A stretch of 54,769 nt of DNA from Bacteroides caecigallinarum (GCF_021531075.1 NZ_JADYTJ010000017.1:1-54769), one strand, 5' to 3'; positions 42,560 through 52,404 are shown, counted from the first letter of the stretch. A program made the numbers and translations. Notes: generated from the sequence alone by a model not told the origin.

Positions 42560-43024
42560 ATGCAAATATACGAAATGTTATCATTAAACCTCCCTTCAGC
42601 GCCTCTTAAAATTGCCGACAGGAATGGCAAGAAGTATATATTCGATGTTCTCAGGAAGAAATACGTGGCTCTCACTCCCGAGGAATGGGTCCGTCAGCAT
42701 TTTGTTCATTTCCTTACCGGTCATCTTGGCTATCCCACCGGTCTGTTGGCAAATGAAGTGAGCATCTCCCTTAATGGCACATCCAAGCGTTGCGACACAG
42801 TTCTCTATTCCCAGTCACTGTCTCCCCGCATGATTGTGGAATACAAGGCGCCCGATGTCAGAATCACCTCAAAGGTGTTCGAGCAGATAAGCCGTTACAA
42901 TATAGTTCTCCGTGTAGACTATCTCATCGTCACCAACGGTATCACCCATTATTGCTGTAAGGTAGATTATTCCACGGGCCAGTGTCATTATCTCTCATCC
43001 GTTCCCCCTTACCAGGCATTATGA
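42560..43024 (+). CDS. HsdR N-terminal-domain protein (PD-(D/E)XK-like)
   Basis: A 154-residue protein consisting of only the type I restriction HsdR_N domain. The nuclease-like core has RCDTVLYSQSLSPRMIVEYK, giving the D...ExK pattern, then APDVRITSKVFEQISRYN. No helicase or motor domain follows. Stand-alone versions next to holA are common in Bacteroidales and are not part of a restriction operon. They may act in DNA repair; the function is unknown. Confidence 0.83.
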   Translation: MQIYEMLSLNLPSAPLKIADRNGKKYIFDVLRKKYVALTPEEWVRQHFVHFLTGHLGYPTGLLANEVSISLNGTSKRCDTVLYSQSLSPRMIVEYKAPDVRITSKVFEQISRYNIVLRVDYLIVTNGITHYCCKVDYSTGQCHYLSSVPPYQAL

Positions 43025-43026
43025 AA

Positions 43027-43077
43027 AAAGGCAATAGCCATAATGTTTTTGTCAAACATTTTTACGCTACTGCCTTT
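43027..43077. terminator. Nested hairpin terminator between convergent genes
   Basis: Outer arms AAAGGCAATAGC (43027-43038) and GCTACTGCCTTT (43066-43077) match at 11 of 12 positions. An inner stem AATGTTT / AAACATT lies within the loop. It separates the HsdR_N and zinc-ribbon genes. Confidence 0.75.
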
Positions 43078-43107
43078 AAATAGAATGAAAATATAGAATG
43101 AGTCTCT

Positions 43108-43935
43108 TTATTCAGCCGATGATGCCGATAGTCTTGATCTTCTTGGCTTGGTTTCCTTAACTTCAGTTTCAGCCGGTACTACACCTGCCAGTTCAGGGTC
43201 CACCATGATTCTACCGCAATACTCGCACACGATGATTTTCTTTCTCATTCTGATGTCAAGCTGTCTCTGAGCCGGTATTTTGTTAAAGCAACCACCGCAA
43301 GCACCTCTTTGCACGTATGTAATTCCCAATCCGTTTCTGGAATTGCTTCTGATACGTTTGAAAGCCTGAAGCAATCTTGGTTCGATACCGCTTTCCAGTG
43401 CTTTTGCACTTTCTCTCAGTTTTTCTTCTTCCTGTTTTGTTTCGGCTACAATTTCGTTCAGTTCGTTTTTCTTGTCCTCAAGGTCCTTGCTTCTTTCTTC
43501 CAGTACGTTCTGGCTTTTAACTATTTCCTCTTCTTTAGCTTTGATTGAAGCGTTAGCTTCCTTGATTCTCTTTTCGTTCAATTCTACTTCCAGCGACTGG
43601 AATTCTATTTCCTTTGTCAGCACGTCATACTCTCTGTTGTTTCTTACGTTGTCCTGCTGAGCCTTATATTTTTCGATAGAAGCCTTAGCCGATTCGATGT
43701 CTATTTTTCTTGTTGCAACGTTCTGCTTCAGTTCTTCTATCTCGTTTTTGATTTTTTCTATACGTGTATTCAATCCTGTAATTTCATCTTCAAGATCTCT
43801 TACTTCAAGTGGCAACTCTCCTCTAAGAGTTTTGATTTTGTCCATTTCAGAAAGAATAGTCTGCAGTTTATACAGAGTTGTAAGTTTCTGCTCAACGCTT
43901 ACTTCCGCGTTGTCTTTCTTGATATCTTTAGCCAT
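43108..43935 (-). CDS. C4 zinc-ribbon coiled-coil protein
   Basis: A 275-residue protein. Residues about 15-190 are a long charged coiled coil (for example LEDEITGLNTRIEKIKNEIE). The C-terminal zinc ribbon has CGGC and CEYC pairs (RGACGGCFNKIPAQRQLD and KIIVCEYCGRIM). This matches the CdsZ/former DUF164 family, linked to translation or RNA handling. It lies 4 bp downstream of the Nif3-like gene on the same strand, a common pairing in Bacteria. Confidence 0.88.
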   Translation of the reverse strand: MAKDIKKDNAEVSVEQKLTTLYKLQTILSEMDKIKTLRGELPLEVRDLEDEITGLNTRIEKIKNEIEELKQNVATRKIDIESAKASIEKYKAQQDNVRNNREYDVLTKEIEFQSLEVELNEKRIKEANASIKAKEEEIVKSQNVLEERSKDLEDKKNELNEIVAETKQEEEKLRESAKALESGIEPRLLQAFKRIRSNSRNGLGITYVQRGACGGCFNKIPAQRQLDIRMRKKIIVCEYCGRIMVDPELAGVVPAETEVKETKPRRSRLSASSAE

Positions 43936-43939
43936 AGTT

Positions 43940-44779
43940 TTACAAATATTTTATTGGGTTTGTATTTATTCTTGTTATTTCAGTTCTCAATGTAGGGAAT
44001 TTTCTGTTCAGCACATCCCTTAGTATTTCCTTTGTGAATTGTTCGCTTTCGTAATGTCCTATTTCCGTAGCCAGAATACTGTCTTCATAGTAGAAATAGT
44101 CATGATATTTTATTTCACCTGTCACGAATGCGTCAGCATGTTCTTTTACAGCCTTTTCCATTAGGAAAGCACCTGCTCCGCCACACACGGCAACTTTCTG
44201 TATCAGTCTTCCCGTCAGTCTGGTGTGCTTTACGCAGCCTGCTTCGAACGTTTTCTTCACATGTTTCAGGAATTCGGTTTCCGTCATAGGTTCTTCCAGT
44301 TCTCCTATGGCTCCTGCGCCTGCAGTAAGCCATTTAGGCATTCCCTTTATATCTTCCGCCTTTACGTTTTCCTCCACATCCTGCGTCATGTACTCTTTCG
44401 GGTCTATCACCCTTACATTAGTCAGCCCTATTTTTTCAGCTATCTTGTAGTTCACGCCGTTAGGAGCATTATCCAGATTGGTATGCATCGAGTATATGGC
44501 GATTTCGTTTTTTATGGCAGTCATTATACATCTTTCAGTATAATCCTTTCCTGTAATCGATTTATACCCTCTGAACATAAGCGGGTGATGCGATATAATC
44601 AGGTTTATTCCCTGATTTATAGCCTCTTCCACCACATCTTCAGTGACGTCCAGACACAACAAAGCCCCTGTAGCTTCCACGTCTGTCAATCCCACTTGCA
44701 GTCCGGCATTGTCAAATCCGTCTTGCAGGGGCAGAGGCGCGAATATCTCAAGGGCATCAATAATTTCCTTAATTTTCAT
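43940..44779 (-). CDS. Nif3-like dinuclear metal-centre protein
   Basis: A 279-residue member of the Nif3/YbgI (GTP cyclohydrolase 1 type 2-like) family that forms hexameric rings with two metals per subunit. Metal-site segments are DGFDNAGLQVG, NLIISHHPLMFRG, HTNLDNAPNGVN and HYESEQF. The start MKIKEIIDALE at 44779 is preferred over 44815. The PII-like insertion domain present in longer homologues is absent or very short. It shares an operon with the zinc-ribbon gene. Confidence 0.9.
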   Translation of the reverse strand: MKIKEIIDALEIFAPLPLQDGFDNAGLQVGLTDVEATGALLCLDVTEDVVEEAINQGINLIISHHPLMFRGYKSITGKDYTERCIMTAIKNEIAIYSMHTNLDNAPNGVNYKIAEKIGLTNVRVIDPKEYMTQDVEENVKAEDIKGMPKWLTAGAGAIGELEEPMTETEFLKHVKKTFEAGCVKHTRLTGRLIQKVAVCGGAGAFLMEKAVKEHADAFVTGEIKYHDYFYYEDSILATEIGHYESEQFTKEILRDVLNRKFPTLRTEITRINTNPIKYL

Positions 44780-44910
44780 ATTTGCGAATAAAATTCTGTG
44801 CAAAAATAAAAACAAAGAAGCTTGTAGGCGTAATGGAGAGTGAAAAATTAGGATTTTTTCACAGAGATTGGAATGCGTTGCGAAGTTAGAGAGAAAGTAT
44901 TATAATATAG

Positions 44911-44978
44911 AGAAGGTAAAGCAGGCAATAACTTACTCACCTCCTTTACCTCCTTTATTATTTTACCTTCTTTTTTTT
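44911..44978. other. Hairpin with anti-Shine-Dalgarno-like loop downstream of proS
   Basis: AGAAGGTAAA (44911-44920) pairs with TTTACCTTCT (44962-44971), followed on the plus strand by TTTTTTT. The loop holds CACCTCCTTTACCTCCTTT, resembling the 16S rRNA 3' end twice. It may be a proS terminator on the minus strand or a small plus-strand RNA. No plus-strand promoter is seen. Confidence 0.35.
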
Positions 44979-44991
44979 GCTACCCAAAGAA

Positions 44992-46482
44992 TCAATATGC
45001 TCTTGCAAACAATACTCTTCTTGCCGAAGGTTTGCCTGTCACCATATCCACGCCCGGAGTCAGACTCTCTTCGTCAGCTTCGAAAGGCAGACATCTGATG
45101 GTAGCCTTTGTTTCTTCCTTGATTCTTTCTTCAGTTTCAGTAGTACCGTCCCAGTGAGCCAGGATGAAACCACCCTTTTCTATCTGTTCCTTGAATTCAT
45201 CGTATGTATCCACTTTCACGATGTGCTCGTTTCTGTACTTCAGAGCCTTCTGGTAGATATTTTCCTGAATTTCTTCAAGCAGATTCTTTACATATTCTTC
45301 TATGCCGTCGCAAGAGCGTGTCTCTTTTTCCAGAGTGTCACGGCGCATGATTTCCATTGTATTGTTTTCCAGATCGCGTCCACCCATTACTAGTCTCACA
45401 GGTACACCCTTCAGCTCGTAGTCGGCAAATTTGAATCCCGGACGCTTGTTGTCAGCATTGTCATATTTCACGGAGATACCCATGCTGCGCAGCTTGTTCA
45501 CTATGCCGTCCACCTTCTCGTTAATCTGGTTCAACTGTTCTTCGTTCTTGTAGATAGGCACGATAACCACCTGTATAGGAGCCAAGTGTGGAGGAAGTAC
45601 CAATCCGTTATCATCAGAGTGAGTCATGATAAGTGCACCCATCAGACGTGTAGAGACACCCCATGAAGTAGCCCATACATAATCCAGCTTGTTGTTCTTG
45701 TCTACGAACTGTACGTTGAATGCCTTTGCGAAGTTCTGTCCCAGGAAGTGTGAAGTACCGCACTGCAGTGCCTTACCGTCCTGCATCAATCCTTCAATAG
45801 TGTAAGTGTCCAGTGCACCGGCAAAACGTTCGTTAGCCGATTTCACACCCTTCACTACAGGTACAGCCATATATTTTTCAGCAAATTCGCCATACACGTG
45901 CAGCATCTTCTGAGCTTCAGCTTCAGCTTCTTCTCTGGTAGCGTGAGCTGTGTGACCTTCCTGCCACAGGAACTCTGCAGTACGCAGGAACAGGCGTGTA
46001 CGCATTTCCCATCTCATTACGTTGGCCCACTGGTTACACAGGATAGGCAGGTCTCTGTATGAGTTTATCCAGTTCTTGTATGTACTCCATATGATAGTTT
46101 CCGAAGTAGGTCTGATTATAAGTTCCTCTTCCAGTTTTGCGTTAGGGTCCACAATTACTCCCGAACCGTCTTCTGCGTTTTTCAGTCTGTAGTGAGTCAC
46201 TACTGCACATTCCTTGGCAAAACCTTCCACGTGTTCAGCTTCACGGCTCAGGTATGATTTTGGGATTAGCAATGGGAAGTATGCGTTCACATGTCCTGTA
46301 GCTTTGAACATGTCATCCAGTTGTCTCTGCATTTTCTCCCATATAGCATATCCGTAAGGTTTAATCACCATACATCCTCTTACAGGCGACTGTTCAGCCA
46401 AGTCAGCCTTTACCACTAGGTCGTTATACCATTGTGAATAGTTTTCACTTCTTTTGGTAAGTTCTTTAAGTTCTTTAGCCAT
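44992..46482 (-). CDS. proS: Prolyl-tRNA synthetase (archaeal/eukaryotic type)
   Basis: A 496-residue class II synthetase charging tRNA-Pro. It is the short type without the bacterial editing insertion. Motif 2 is [20 protein letters not shown], preceded by [15 protein letters not shown], and motif 3 lies in [14 protein letters not shown] followed by [20 protein letters not shown]. The C-terminal anticodon and zinc-like domain ends RRVLFARAY. The type is usual for Bacteroidetes. It probably has its own promoter in the gap to the next gene. Confidence 0.96.
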   Translation of the reverse strand: MAKELKELTKRSENYSQWYNDLVVKADLAEQSPVRGCMVIKPYGYAIWEKMQRQLDDMFKATGHVNAYFPLLIPKSYLSREAEHVEGFAKECAVVTHYRLKNAEDGSGVIVDPNAKLEEELIIRPTSETIIWSTYKNWINSYRDLPILCNQWANVMRWEMRTRLFLRTAEFLWQEGHTAHATREEAEAEAQKMLHVYGEFAEKYMAVPVVKGVKSANERFAGALDTYTIEGLMQDGKALQCGTSHFLGQNFAKAFNVQFVDKNNKLDYVWATSWGVSTRLMGALIMTHSDDNGLVLPPHLAPIQVVIVPIYKNEEQLNQINEKVDGIVNKLRSMGISVKYDNADNKRPGFKFADYELKGVPVRLVMGGRDLENNTMEIMRRDTLEKETRSCDGIEEYVKNLLEEIQENIYQKALKYRNEHIVKVDTYDEFKEQIEKGGFILAHWDGTTETEERIKEETKATIRCLPFEADEESLTPGVDMVTGKPSARRVLFARAY

Positions 46483-46522
46483 AGCTATTTTAAATTTGTT
46501 TTTTATTAGTGCGCAAAAGTAA

Positions 46523-46554
46523 TAAAAAAAGCGTACAGTAGTATGCTGTACGCT
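46523..46554 (-). terminator. Terminator of the glgB/DUF6057 unit
   Basis: On the minus strand AGCGTACAG / CTGTACGCT (arms 46530-46538 and 46546-46554) is followed by TTTTTTT. It sits 8 bases after the stop of the membrane-protein gene. Confidence 0.8.
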
Positions 46555-46561
46555 AAAAAAG

Positions 46562-47734
46562 TTATTCCTGATAGTCGTAATACCACCAAAAAGTATCTCC
46601 GAACTCCAGTCTCATTTTGTTTCTTTCCTCATTTGGGCTTTTGTACGTTTCCTTTTGCCTCTTCACGTACTCCATTCTTCGTTTTGTGCAGATGCTGTCA
46701 GTGTCATGTATTTCGAATTTCCATTCCGGACACATCTCTTTATACATTATGGCAGCTTCTTTCAGATATCTTTGCAGCGAATCGTTCTTTGTCTTTTCTA
46801 TCTCTGCGGCCAGTGTTTTCAGATTCTTATCAAGCATCAGTCCGGCCATGTAATAGTCTTTCACAAAGCTGCAGCTGTCGTTTTTCCCGGCCAGTCGTTT
46901 CAGATAATCCATTTTCGTTTCCCCCGGCTCAGGCTTTTCTCCCAGCATTGCATACACAGAGTCGTTCGTATACCTCAGTGTTTTTGTAGAGTCATAATCA
47001 AAGAACAGTCCGTTTTCCTTATAATACTGTGGATATCTGAAAATCATCTCCCCGGCTATCCCCTCTTTCGTCATGGCCATCATTCTCAGTGCGGTCATGG
47101 TTTTTGTCGTTCTAAGCGATTTTTCCGCCACCTTCAGCACCTCGTTATAGTTGCCCTTGTCCATCAGGGTCTCCATTCTCAGTTCATTGTGCAGATATCT
47201 GTTTGTGTTGCCCAGACACACAGTTGCCACAGAGAGGATAAGCATTGTGCCTACGTTCCACATCAAGGTCCCCATCATATCAGGTTTCTGTGCGGTTCTC
47301 CTCGTGTTTTTCCTTATCAAGGCCACTATTGTCACATACAGTGCAGTAACGGTAGGCATAATCCACCACCATGCGTAACTTGCCCCGTTCATGTACACAT
47401 CCCTTTCGAATGCCGTCATGGTTATCAGTCCCATGAACGAAGGCACATAAGCCAGTCCGTGAGCAGCCCCTTTAAGTCTCATTATCAGGTTCAGGCTCCA
47501 TTTCAGAATCATCAGAATCACGATAATGATAATCGTAGCAGGCACCACATGGAATTCCGAAGTCCCTTTCGACATCGACATATGCATGGCTCCCAGCAGG
47601 TCCTTCTGCATCACAGCCAGATATACGGCTGAAAATATTATAAACATCAGGCTGCACACCATGATACTTAGGCGTGCAGCTGCATTGTTATATCTGTTAT
47701 ATCTGCTATAGTCCTTATAGTTGTTCCAGCCCAT
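46562..47734 (-). CDS. DUF6057-like membrane protein
   Basis: A 390-residue protein of uncertain function. Four or more hydrophobic helices occupy the first 180 residues ([49 protein letters not shown]). The rest is a soluble helical domain with TPR-like repeats ([13 protein letters not shown]). The pattern fits a Bacteroidetes-specific DUF6057-type family. It is 2 bp from glgB on the same strand, so the two are co-transcribed, but no link to glycogen is visible in the sequence. Confidence 0.72.
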   Translation of the reverse strand: MGWNNYKDYSRYNRYNNAAARLSIMVCSLMFIIFSAVYLAVMQKDLLGAMHMSMSKGTSEFHVVPATIIIIVILMILKWSLNLIMRLKGAAHGLAYVPSFMGLITMTAFERDVYMNGASYAWWWIMPTVTALYVTIVALIRKNTRRTAQKPDMMGTLMWNVGTMLILSVATVCLGNTNRYLHNELRMETLMDKGNYNEVLKVAEKSLRTTKTMTALRMMAMTKEGIAGEMIFRYPQYYKENGLFFDYDSTKTLRYTNDSVYAMLGEKPEPGETKMDYLKRLAGKNDSCSFVKDYYMAGLMLDKNLKTLAAEIEKTKNDSLQRYLKEAAIMYKEMCPEWKFEIHDTDSICTKRRMEYVKRQKETYKSPNEERNKMRLEFGDTFWWYYDYQE

Positions 47735-47736
47735 AA

Positions 47737-49761
47737 TTATTTCATTACCCTTTTCAGTACCACCGCAGTCCTTGCCGGTAAGTAAAGTTTAAGCCATTCT
47801 TTTCTTTCTTTGGCATACAGTGGGTCAGCACATGTATAGTGGGTAATAGAGTCGTCGTTGAATCCAAATCCACCGAAATCCTTGCTGTCGGTATTCAGTA
47901 CCACCTGATATGCTCCCTTAGGAACAAGGAATCCGTAGTCTGTAAACGATCTTGTCGGGTTGAAGTTGAACACAAATACCAGATCTTTTCGTCTGTATGC
48001 CAGTACTTGGTCGCCATCATTGTGCCATATTTCCACCACATCCGTTTTCTGGATGTTTTTCACGCTTTTTATTGTCTCTACCATCTTTTGGTCGAAGTCG
48101 CCTAGATAATGGTAACACAATTCTTTGTTATCCACCAGGTTCCATTGTCTTCTTGCATATTTGTGCGACCATCCGTTGCCTTCTCTTGGGAAGTCTATCC
48201 ATTCCGGATGTCCGAATTCATTACCCATGAAGTTCAGGTAACCGCCGTTGATAGTCGATGCAGTTAGAAGTCTTATCATCTTGTGCAGTGCCATACCTCT
48301 CTGTACCACTCCGTTTTCGTCACCTTTTTTGAAGTGCCAGTACATATCGGCGTCACACAGTCTGAATATAATTGTCTTGTCTCCCACCAGAGCCTGGTCA
48401 TGACTTTCGCAGTACGAAATGGTTTTTTCATCCTTTCTTCTGTTTGTCACTTCCCAGAACAGGCTCGACGGTTTCCAGTCCTCATCCCTTCTTTCCTTTA
48501 TTATCTTAATCCAGTAGTCAGGGATGTTCATTGCCATTCTGTAGTCGAATCCGTAACCGCCATCCTGTATCGGAGCAGCCAGTCCCGGCATACCCGACAC
48601 CTCTTCCGCTATGGTGATAGCCCTCGGATTTACTGTATGAATCAGTTTGTTGGCAAGTGTCAGATAGCATATAGCATTATCGTCCTGGTGTCCGTTATAA
48701 TAATCTCCATAGTTGCAGAAAGCCTCTCCCAGTCCGTGGCTGTAGTACAGCATCGAAGTCACTCCGTCGAATCTGAATCCGTCGAATTTGAATTCTTCCA
48801 TCCAGTATTTACAGTTCGATAGCAGGAAGTGCAGCACCTGATTCTTTCCGTAGTCAAAGCACAGCGAGTCCCATGCCGGATGTTCTCTTCTGTCTCCCTG
48901 ATAGAAATATTGGTTCGGGTCGCCCGCAAAGTTGCCCAGACCTTCCACCTCGTTTTTCACTGCGTGCGAGTGTACTATATCCATTATCACCGCTATACCC
49001 ATCTGGTGTGCAGTGTCAATCAGCTGTTTCAGTTCGTCCGGAGTACCGAATCTTGACGATGGGGCGAAGAAGCTCGACACATGATATCCGAAGCTTCCGT
49101 AATACGGATGCTCCTGAATAGCCATAATCTGTATGCAGTTATATCCGTCCTCTGCAATTCTGGGAAGTATCTTTTCCCTGAATTCGTTGTACGTACCCAC
49201 CTTTTCCTCATCCTGGGCCATACCGATATGACATTCATATATCATCAGAGGTCCCACATTAGGGATAAACACTTTCTTTTTGAACTTATACGGTTTGGCA
49301 GGATCCCAAACCTGTGCGCTGAATATTTTTGTATTTTCATCCTGAACCACTCTTGTGGCCCATGCCGGTATACGTTCGCCGCATCCGTTGCTCCAGTACA
49401 CTTTCAGTTTGTACAGGTCTCCGTGTTTTATGGCTTTAGCCGGCAGTTGTATCTCCCAGTTTTCGGTTCTTTTAACTCTTTCAAGCTTAAATTCCGGAGT
49501 TTCTTTCCATCCGTTAAAGTCTCCCACCAGATATATGGCGGTAGCATTAGGAGCCCATTCTCTCAGAACCCATTTGGTTTCTTTACCCTCTTTGATTTTA
49601 TGCAATCCGAAGTACAGGTACCCTGATGCAAAGTCTTCCAGCGAGCATCTTTTAGTCAGTTCCTTTTCTTTGTTGATTACCATTTCGTGTCTTCCGTTAA
49701 TGGCATTTGCATATGGCTCCAACCAGGGGTCATTTTTAATAATGTTCAAAACTTCGTTCAT
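47737..49761 (-). CDS. glgB: 1,4-alpha-glucan branching enzyme
   Basis: A 674-residue GH13 enzyme that adds alpha-1,6 branches to glycogen. An N-terminal CBM48 lies at about 55-150 (LREWAPNATAIYLVGDFNGW). The catalytic barrel has DIVHSHAVKN, the nucleophile Asp in GFRFDGVTSMLYYSHG, the Glu in IAEEVSGMPG, and ESHDQALVGDKT. MNEVLNIIKNDPWLEPYAN at 49761 is the natural start. The eukaryote-like branching-enzyme subtype is usual in Bacteroidetes. It is first in a two-gene unit. Confidence 0.95.
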   Translation of the reverse strand: MNEVLNIIKNDPWLEPYANAINGRHEMVINKEKELTKRCSLEDFASGYLYFGLHKIKEGKETKWVLREWAPNATAIYLVGDFNGWKETPEFKLERVKRTENWEIQLPAKAIKHGDLYKLKVYWSNGCGERIPAWATRVVQDENTKIFSAQVWDPAKPYKFKKKVFIPNVGPLMIYECHIGMAQDEEKVGTYNEFREKILPRIAEDGYNCIQIMAIQEHPYYGSFGYHVSSFFAPSSRFGTPDELKQLIDTAHQMGIAVIMDIVHSHAVKNEVEGLGNFAGDPNQYFYQGDRREHPAWDSLCFDYGKNQVLHFLLSNCKYWMEEFKFDGFRFDGVTSMLYYSHGLGEAFCNYGDYYNGHQDDNAICYLTLANKLIHTVNPRAITIAEEVSGMPGLAAPIQDGGYGFDYRMAMNIPDYWIKIIKERRDEDWKPSSLFWEVTNRRKDEKTISYCESHDQALVGDKTIIFRLCDADMYWHFKKGDENGVVQRGMALHKMIRLLTASTINGGYLNFMGNEFGHPEWIDFPREGNGWSHKYARRQWNLVDNKELCYHYLGDFDQKMVETIKSVKNIQKTDVVEIWHNDGDQVLAYRRKDLVFVFNFNPTRSFTDYGFLVPKGAYQVVLNTDSKDFGGFGFNDDSITHYTCADPLYAKERKEWLKLYLPARTAVVLKRVMK

Positions 49762-49827
49762 GTTATTAAGCAAGTTATTAAGTTCAAAAGTTATCAATTA
49801 TGACACTCAATAAATGACTGTCTAAGA

Positions 49828-49835
49828 CAAAAATA
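49828..49835 (-). promoter_or_regulatory. -7 promoter element of glgB
   Basis: On the minus strand this reads TATTTTTG (TAnnTTTG), 66 bases before the start codon at 49761. No -33 box seen. Confidence 0.35.
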
Positions 49836-49905
49836 GATTATTTTTTTTAGAAAAGGAAATATTGATATAAAAAAAAACCGTGCAAGGTTGTTATTTTATA
49901 TCGTT

Positions 49906-51036
49906 TCACATTTTTTTGTCATCAAGAAGTCTTCCATTCTTAAAATTCCCTTTTCTTATAATCTTTCCCGAAGCGTCTTTCTCCACGAATTCTCCGTCTT
50001 TCTTTCCGTTCTTGAATTCTCCTTCAAATATTGTTCCGTCTTTGTCCGTAAGGGTTCCTTTTCCATGCTCTTTTCCTTTCACGAATTCTCCTTCATACAC
50101 ATCCCCGCTTGCCATGACCAGTTTCCCTTTTCCTTCTGCCATGTTGTTCTTCCATTCACCCTCGTAAATATCCCCGTTGGCCCATACGTATTTTCCGTAT
50201 CCGTTTCTCACATTGTCTTTCCAGTCTCCCGTATACGATGCTCCGTTGGCCCATACGAATTCTCCTTTGCCGTGCTGCTTACCGTTCTTGAACTCCCCTT
50301 TGTACACATCACCGTTAGGATACATATATACCCCTTTCCCGGTTCTTTCGCTGTTGGAATATTCACCTTCATACCTTTCTCCGTTATGGAATGCATATAC
50401 ACCCTTTCCGTCCTGTACATCGTTCTTCCATTCACCTGTATACTTGTCACCGTTTGTATAAACGAATGTACCTTTTCCGTGTCTGAAACCTTTTTTCCAT
50501 TCACCTTCGTAGTACGAGCCGTCTTCCCATGTCATCTTTCCCTGTCCTTCTTTCAGGTCGTCTTTCCATGTTCCGTCATACACAGCTCCACCTTTCCATA
50601 TATATTTTCCGTTTCCGTTTCTCTTGTTTTCGCTCCATTCTCCCGAGTACCAGTCGCCGTTAAAGTATTCCATAGTTCCTTTACCCTCCTGGCGGTCCCA
50701 TTTCCATTCTCCCTTGTACATATTGTTGTTTGTGAAGTAATATGTTCCTTCACCCTGTTTCATATCATCCTTCCACTCACCTATGTACCTTTCTCCTATG
50801 TTCAGCATCATTGTACCCTCACCGTCTCTTTTGCCTTTCAGGTACTCTCCTTCGTACATGTCTCCGTTAGGATATACAGTCCTCCCCATTCCGTTAGGTC
50901 TTCTCCTTTTCAGCTGTCCGGAGTATTCTGCCCCGTTTTTAAACTTGTAATATCCCACTGAGAGCTGCGCCTCCATTTCCGTGGCTGCACATATCATCAT
51001 CACGCCCAGTGCTATGCCATATTTTCTCATATCCAT
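49906..51036 (-). CDS. Secreted MORN-repeat protein
   Basis: A 376-residue protein with a signal peptide (about residues 1-23, ending MEAQ) and then about 14 MORN repeats of 23 residues, of the type YxGEWKxxxxxGxGxxxxxNGD (for example KYTGEWKNDVQDGKGVYAF). It forms one long repetitive beta sheet, probably in the periplasm or outside the cell. MORN repeats bind lipids or proteins in eukaryotes; the bacterial role is unclear. It lies 20 bp downstream of the M16-like gene on the same strand. Confidence 0.9.
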   Translation of the reverse strand: MDMRKYGIALGVMMICAATEMEAQLSVGYYKFKNGAEYSGQLKRRRPNGMGRTVYPNGDMYEGEYLKGKRDGEGTMMLNIGERYIGEWKDDMKQGEGTYYFTNNNMYKGEWKWDRQEGKGTMEYFNGDWYSGEWSENKRNGNGKYIWKGGAVYDGTWKDDLKEGQGKMTWEDGSYYEGEWKKGFRHGKGTFVYTNGDKYTGEWKNDVQDGKGVYAFHNGERYEGEYSNSERTGKGVYMYPNGDVYKGEFKNGKQHGKGEFVWANGASYTGDWKDNVRNGYGKYVWANGDIYEGEWKNNMAEGKGKLVMASGDVYEGEFVKGKEHGKGTLTDKDGTIFEGEFKNGKKDGEFVEKDASGKIIRKGNFKNGRLLDDKKM

Positions 51037-51056
51037 TATAATCGTTATTTGTCAAT

Positions 51057-52331
51057 TTAAGAATGTTCCACATTTCCGGCCACAACCTCCACCATATCAT
51101 CCCAGTTCAGGTATTTGTTGGCCAGTTCCATAATTCTCTTTCCTGAAATATTTCTTATCGAGTCCACCGAGCGGTCGAAGAAATCATCTTCCACCCCAGC
51201 CGTCAACACATAAATCCATGCTTCCGAAATCGACAGCGAGTTTTCATAAGCCCTGCATATGTCACCCATCATATAGTTTCTCACCATCACCATCTCTTCT
51301 TCCTGCGGTTCCACGTTCTTCAGTCTGTCTATTTCATACTTCACTTCCTTCACCACATTCTCCACATACTCGTTGGCAGTCTCGGTGCTTATAATCATGA
51401 TGCTTTTTCCCGGATATGTCACTATACCCGAACCTATTCCGTACGTATACCCCTTGTCCTCCCTGATATTCTTCATCAGTCTGCTTCCGAAGTATCCGCC
51501 CAGTATGGTATTCATCACTTTGCTGTCCATAAAGTCATCGTGCAGACAGTCCGGCATGAAGCATCCTATTTTTACCGAGCTTTGCAGGGCATCCTTTTTC
51601 TCCACCGTCACCCTTTTTCTGTTTCCTTTTTCCGGTTCCGGCATACATATAATGCCTTTGCTCCTGTTTCTGCCCCATTTTTCCTTGCCGAAACACTCTT
51701 CAATCTTTTTCAGCACCTCTTCGGTCACCTTTCCTGCCACGAAAATCGTACAGTTTTCGGCATAGTAGTTCTCCTGGTAGAAACTTTCCAGCATCTCCCT
51801 GTTCATGTTGTCGTAATCCTGTGCTTCAGCAAATCTCCCCAGCGGATGATTTTCTCCGAACAGTTCCTTGTTCAGCCTTTTCCTGGCCATCACTTCCACT
51901 CTTTGTCTGTTCACCATATACACCTGCTTGTTCGATTCGGTCACAATCTTCAGTTCCCTTTCCGGGAATACAGGATTTTTTACCATATCTTCCAGCACCT
52001 CTATAGTCTGCCCGAAGAATTTGTTCAGCGAATAAAGAGTTATGAATCCGTTTTTCACTGACGACGACAGGTCGAGCCATGCCCCGTAGAAATCCAGTTT
52101 CTCTGCTATTACAGCCGATGTCATATTCCTTGTACCCTCTCTCAGCATTCTGTTTGTCATCATGGCCTGTAGTGGATATTTCTGGTCCAGCTGTCCGCTT
52201 CCGGTCACAATGTCCATTCTCACCACATCCTCTTTTCCCAGGTCAAGGATATTCAGTACAATTCCGTTTGGAAGGATTTTTCTTATAGGTCTATTTATCT
52301 TGATTTCGGCTATATGTTCTATGGCCGGCAT
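51057..52331 (-). CDS. M16-family peptidase homologue, probably inactive
   Basis: A 424-residue single M16B (pitrilysin-like) protein with two halves of the family fold. The place of the catalytic HXXEH motif reads MMTNRMLREGTRNM, so zinc-binding His and Glu are missing. The second-domain pattern DCLHDDFMDSKVMNTILGGY and the RxxY-like region SRLMKNIREDKGYTYGIGSG are kept. It is probably the non-catalytic partner of another M16 subunit. ATG at 52331 was chosen; a GTG five codons upstream is possible. It probably heads an operon with the MORN gene. Confidence 0.85.
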   Translation of the reverse strand: MPAIEHIAEIKINRPIRKILPNGIVLNILDLGKEDVVRMDIVTGSGQLDQKYPLQAMMTNRMLREGTRNMTSAVIAEKLDFYGAWLDLSSSVKNGFITLYSLNKFFGQTIEVLEDMVKNPVFPERELKIVTESNKQVYMVNRQRVEVMARKRLNKELFGENHPLGRFAEAQDYDNMNREMLESFYQENYYAENCTIFVAGKVTEEVLKKIEECFGKEKWGRNRSKGIICMPEPEKGNRKRVTVEKKDALQSSVKIGCFMPDCLHDDFMDSKVMNTILGGYFGSRLMKNIREDKGYTYGIGSGIVTYPGKSIMIISTETANEYVENVVKEVKYEIDRLKNVEPQEEEMVMVRNYMMGDICRAYENSLSISEAWIYVLTAGVEDDFFDRSVDSIRNISGKRIMELANKYLNWDDMVEVVAGNVEHS

Positions 52332-52376
52332 TATCTTTCTGTCCACGCTTTTATATATAAATTAATCATTGATATG

Positions 52377-52384
52377 CAAAAATA
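52377..52384 (-). promoter_or_regulatory. -7 promoter element of the M16 gene
   Basis: On the minus strand this reads TATTTTTG, 46 bases before the ATG at 52331. It is divergent from the element at 52397. Confidence 0.45.
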
Positions 52385-52396
52385 CGAATAAATTCA

Positions 52397-52404
52397 TAAT
52401 TTTG
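52397..52404 (+). promoter_or_regulatory. -7 promoter element of the HPPK-like gene
   Basis: TAATTTTG (TAnnTTTG) lies 51 bases before the ATG at 52455. Confidence 0.45.

Noticed and set aside
42560..43024. Type I restriction-modification locus
   Set aside because: Only the HsdR N-terminal domain is present; no motor domain, HsdM or HsdS is nearby.
46655..47632. Long plus-strand ORF opposite the membrane-protein gene
   Set aside because: His/Gln/Ser-rich composition typical of an antisense shadow; the minus-strand ORF has clear membrane helices and fits the operon with glgB.
49888..50961. Long plus-strand ORF opposite the MORN gene
   Set aside because: It is the antisense of the regular MORN repeats; its Phe/Ser/Pro-rich sequence reflects the repeat, not a real protein.
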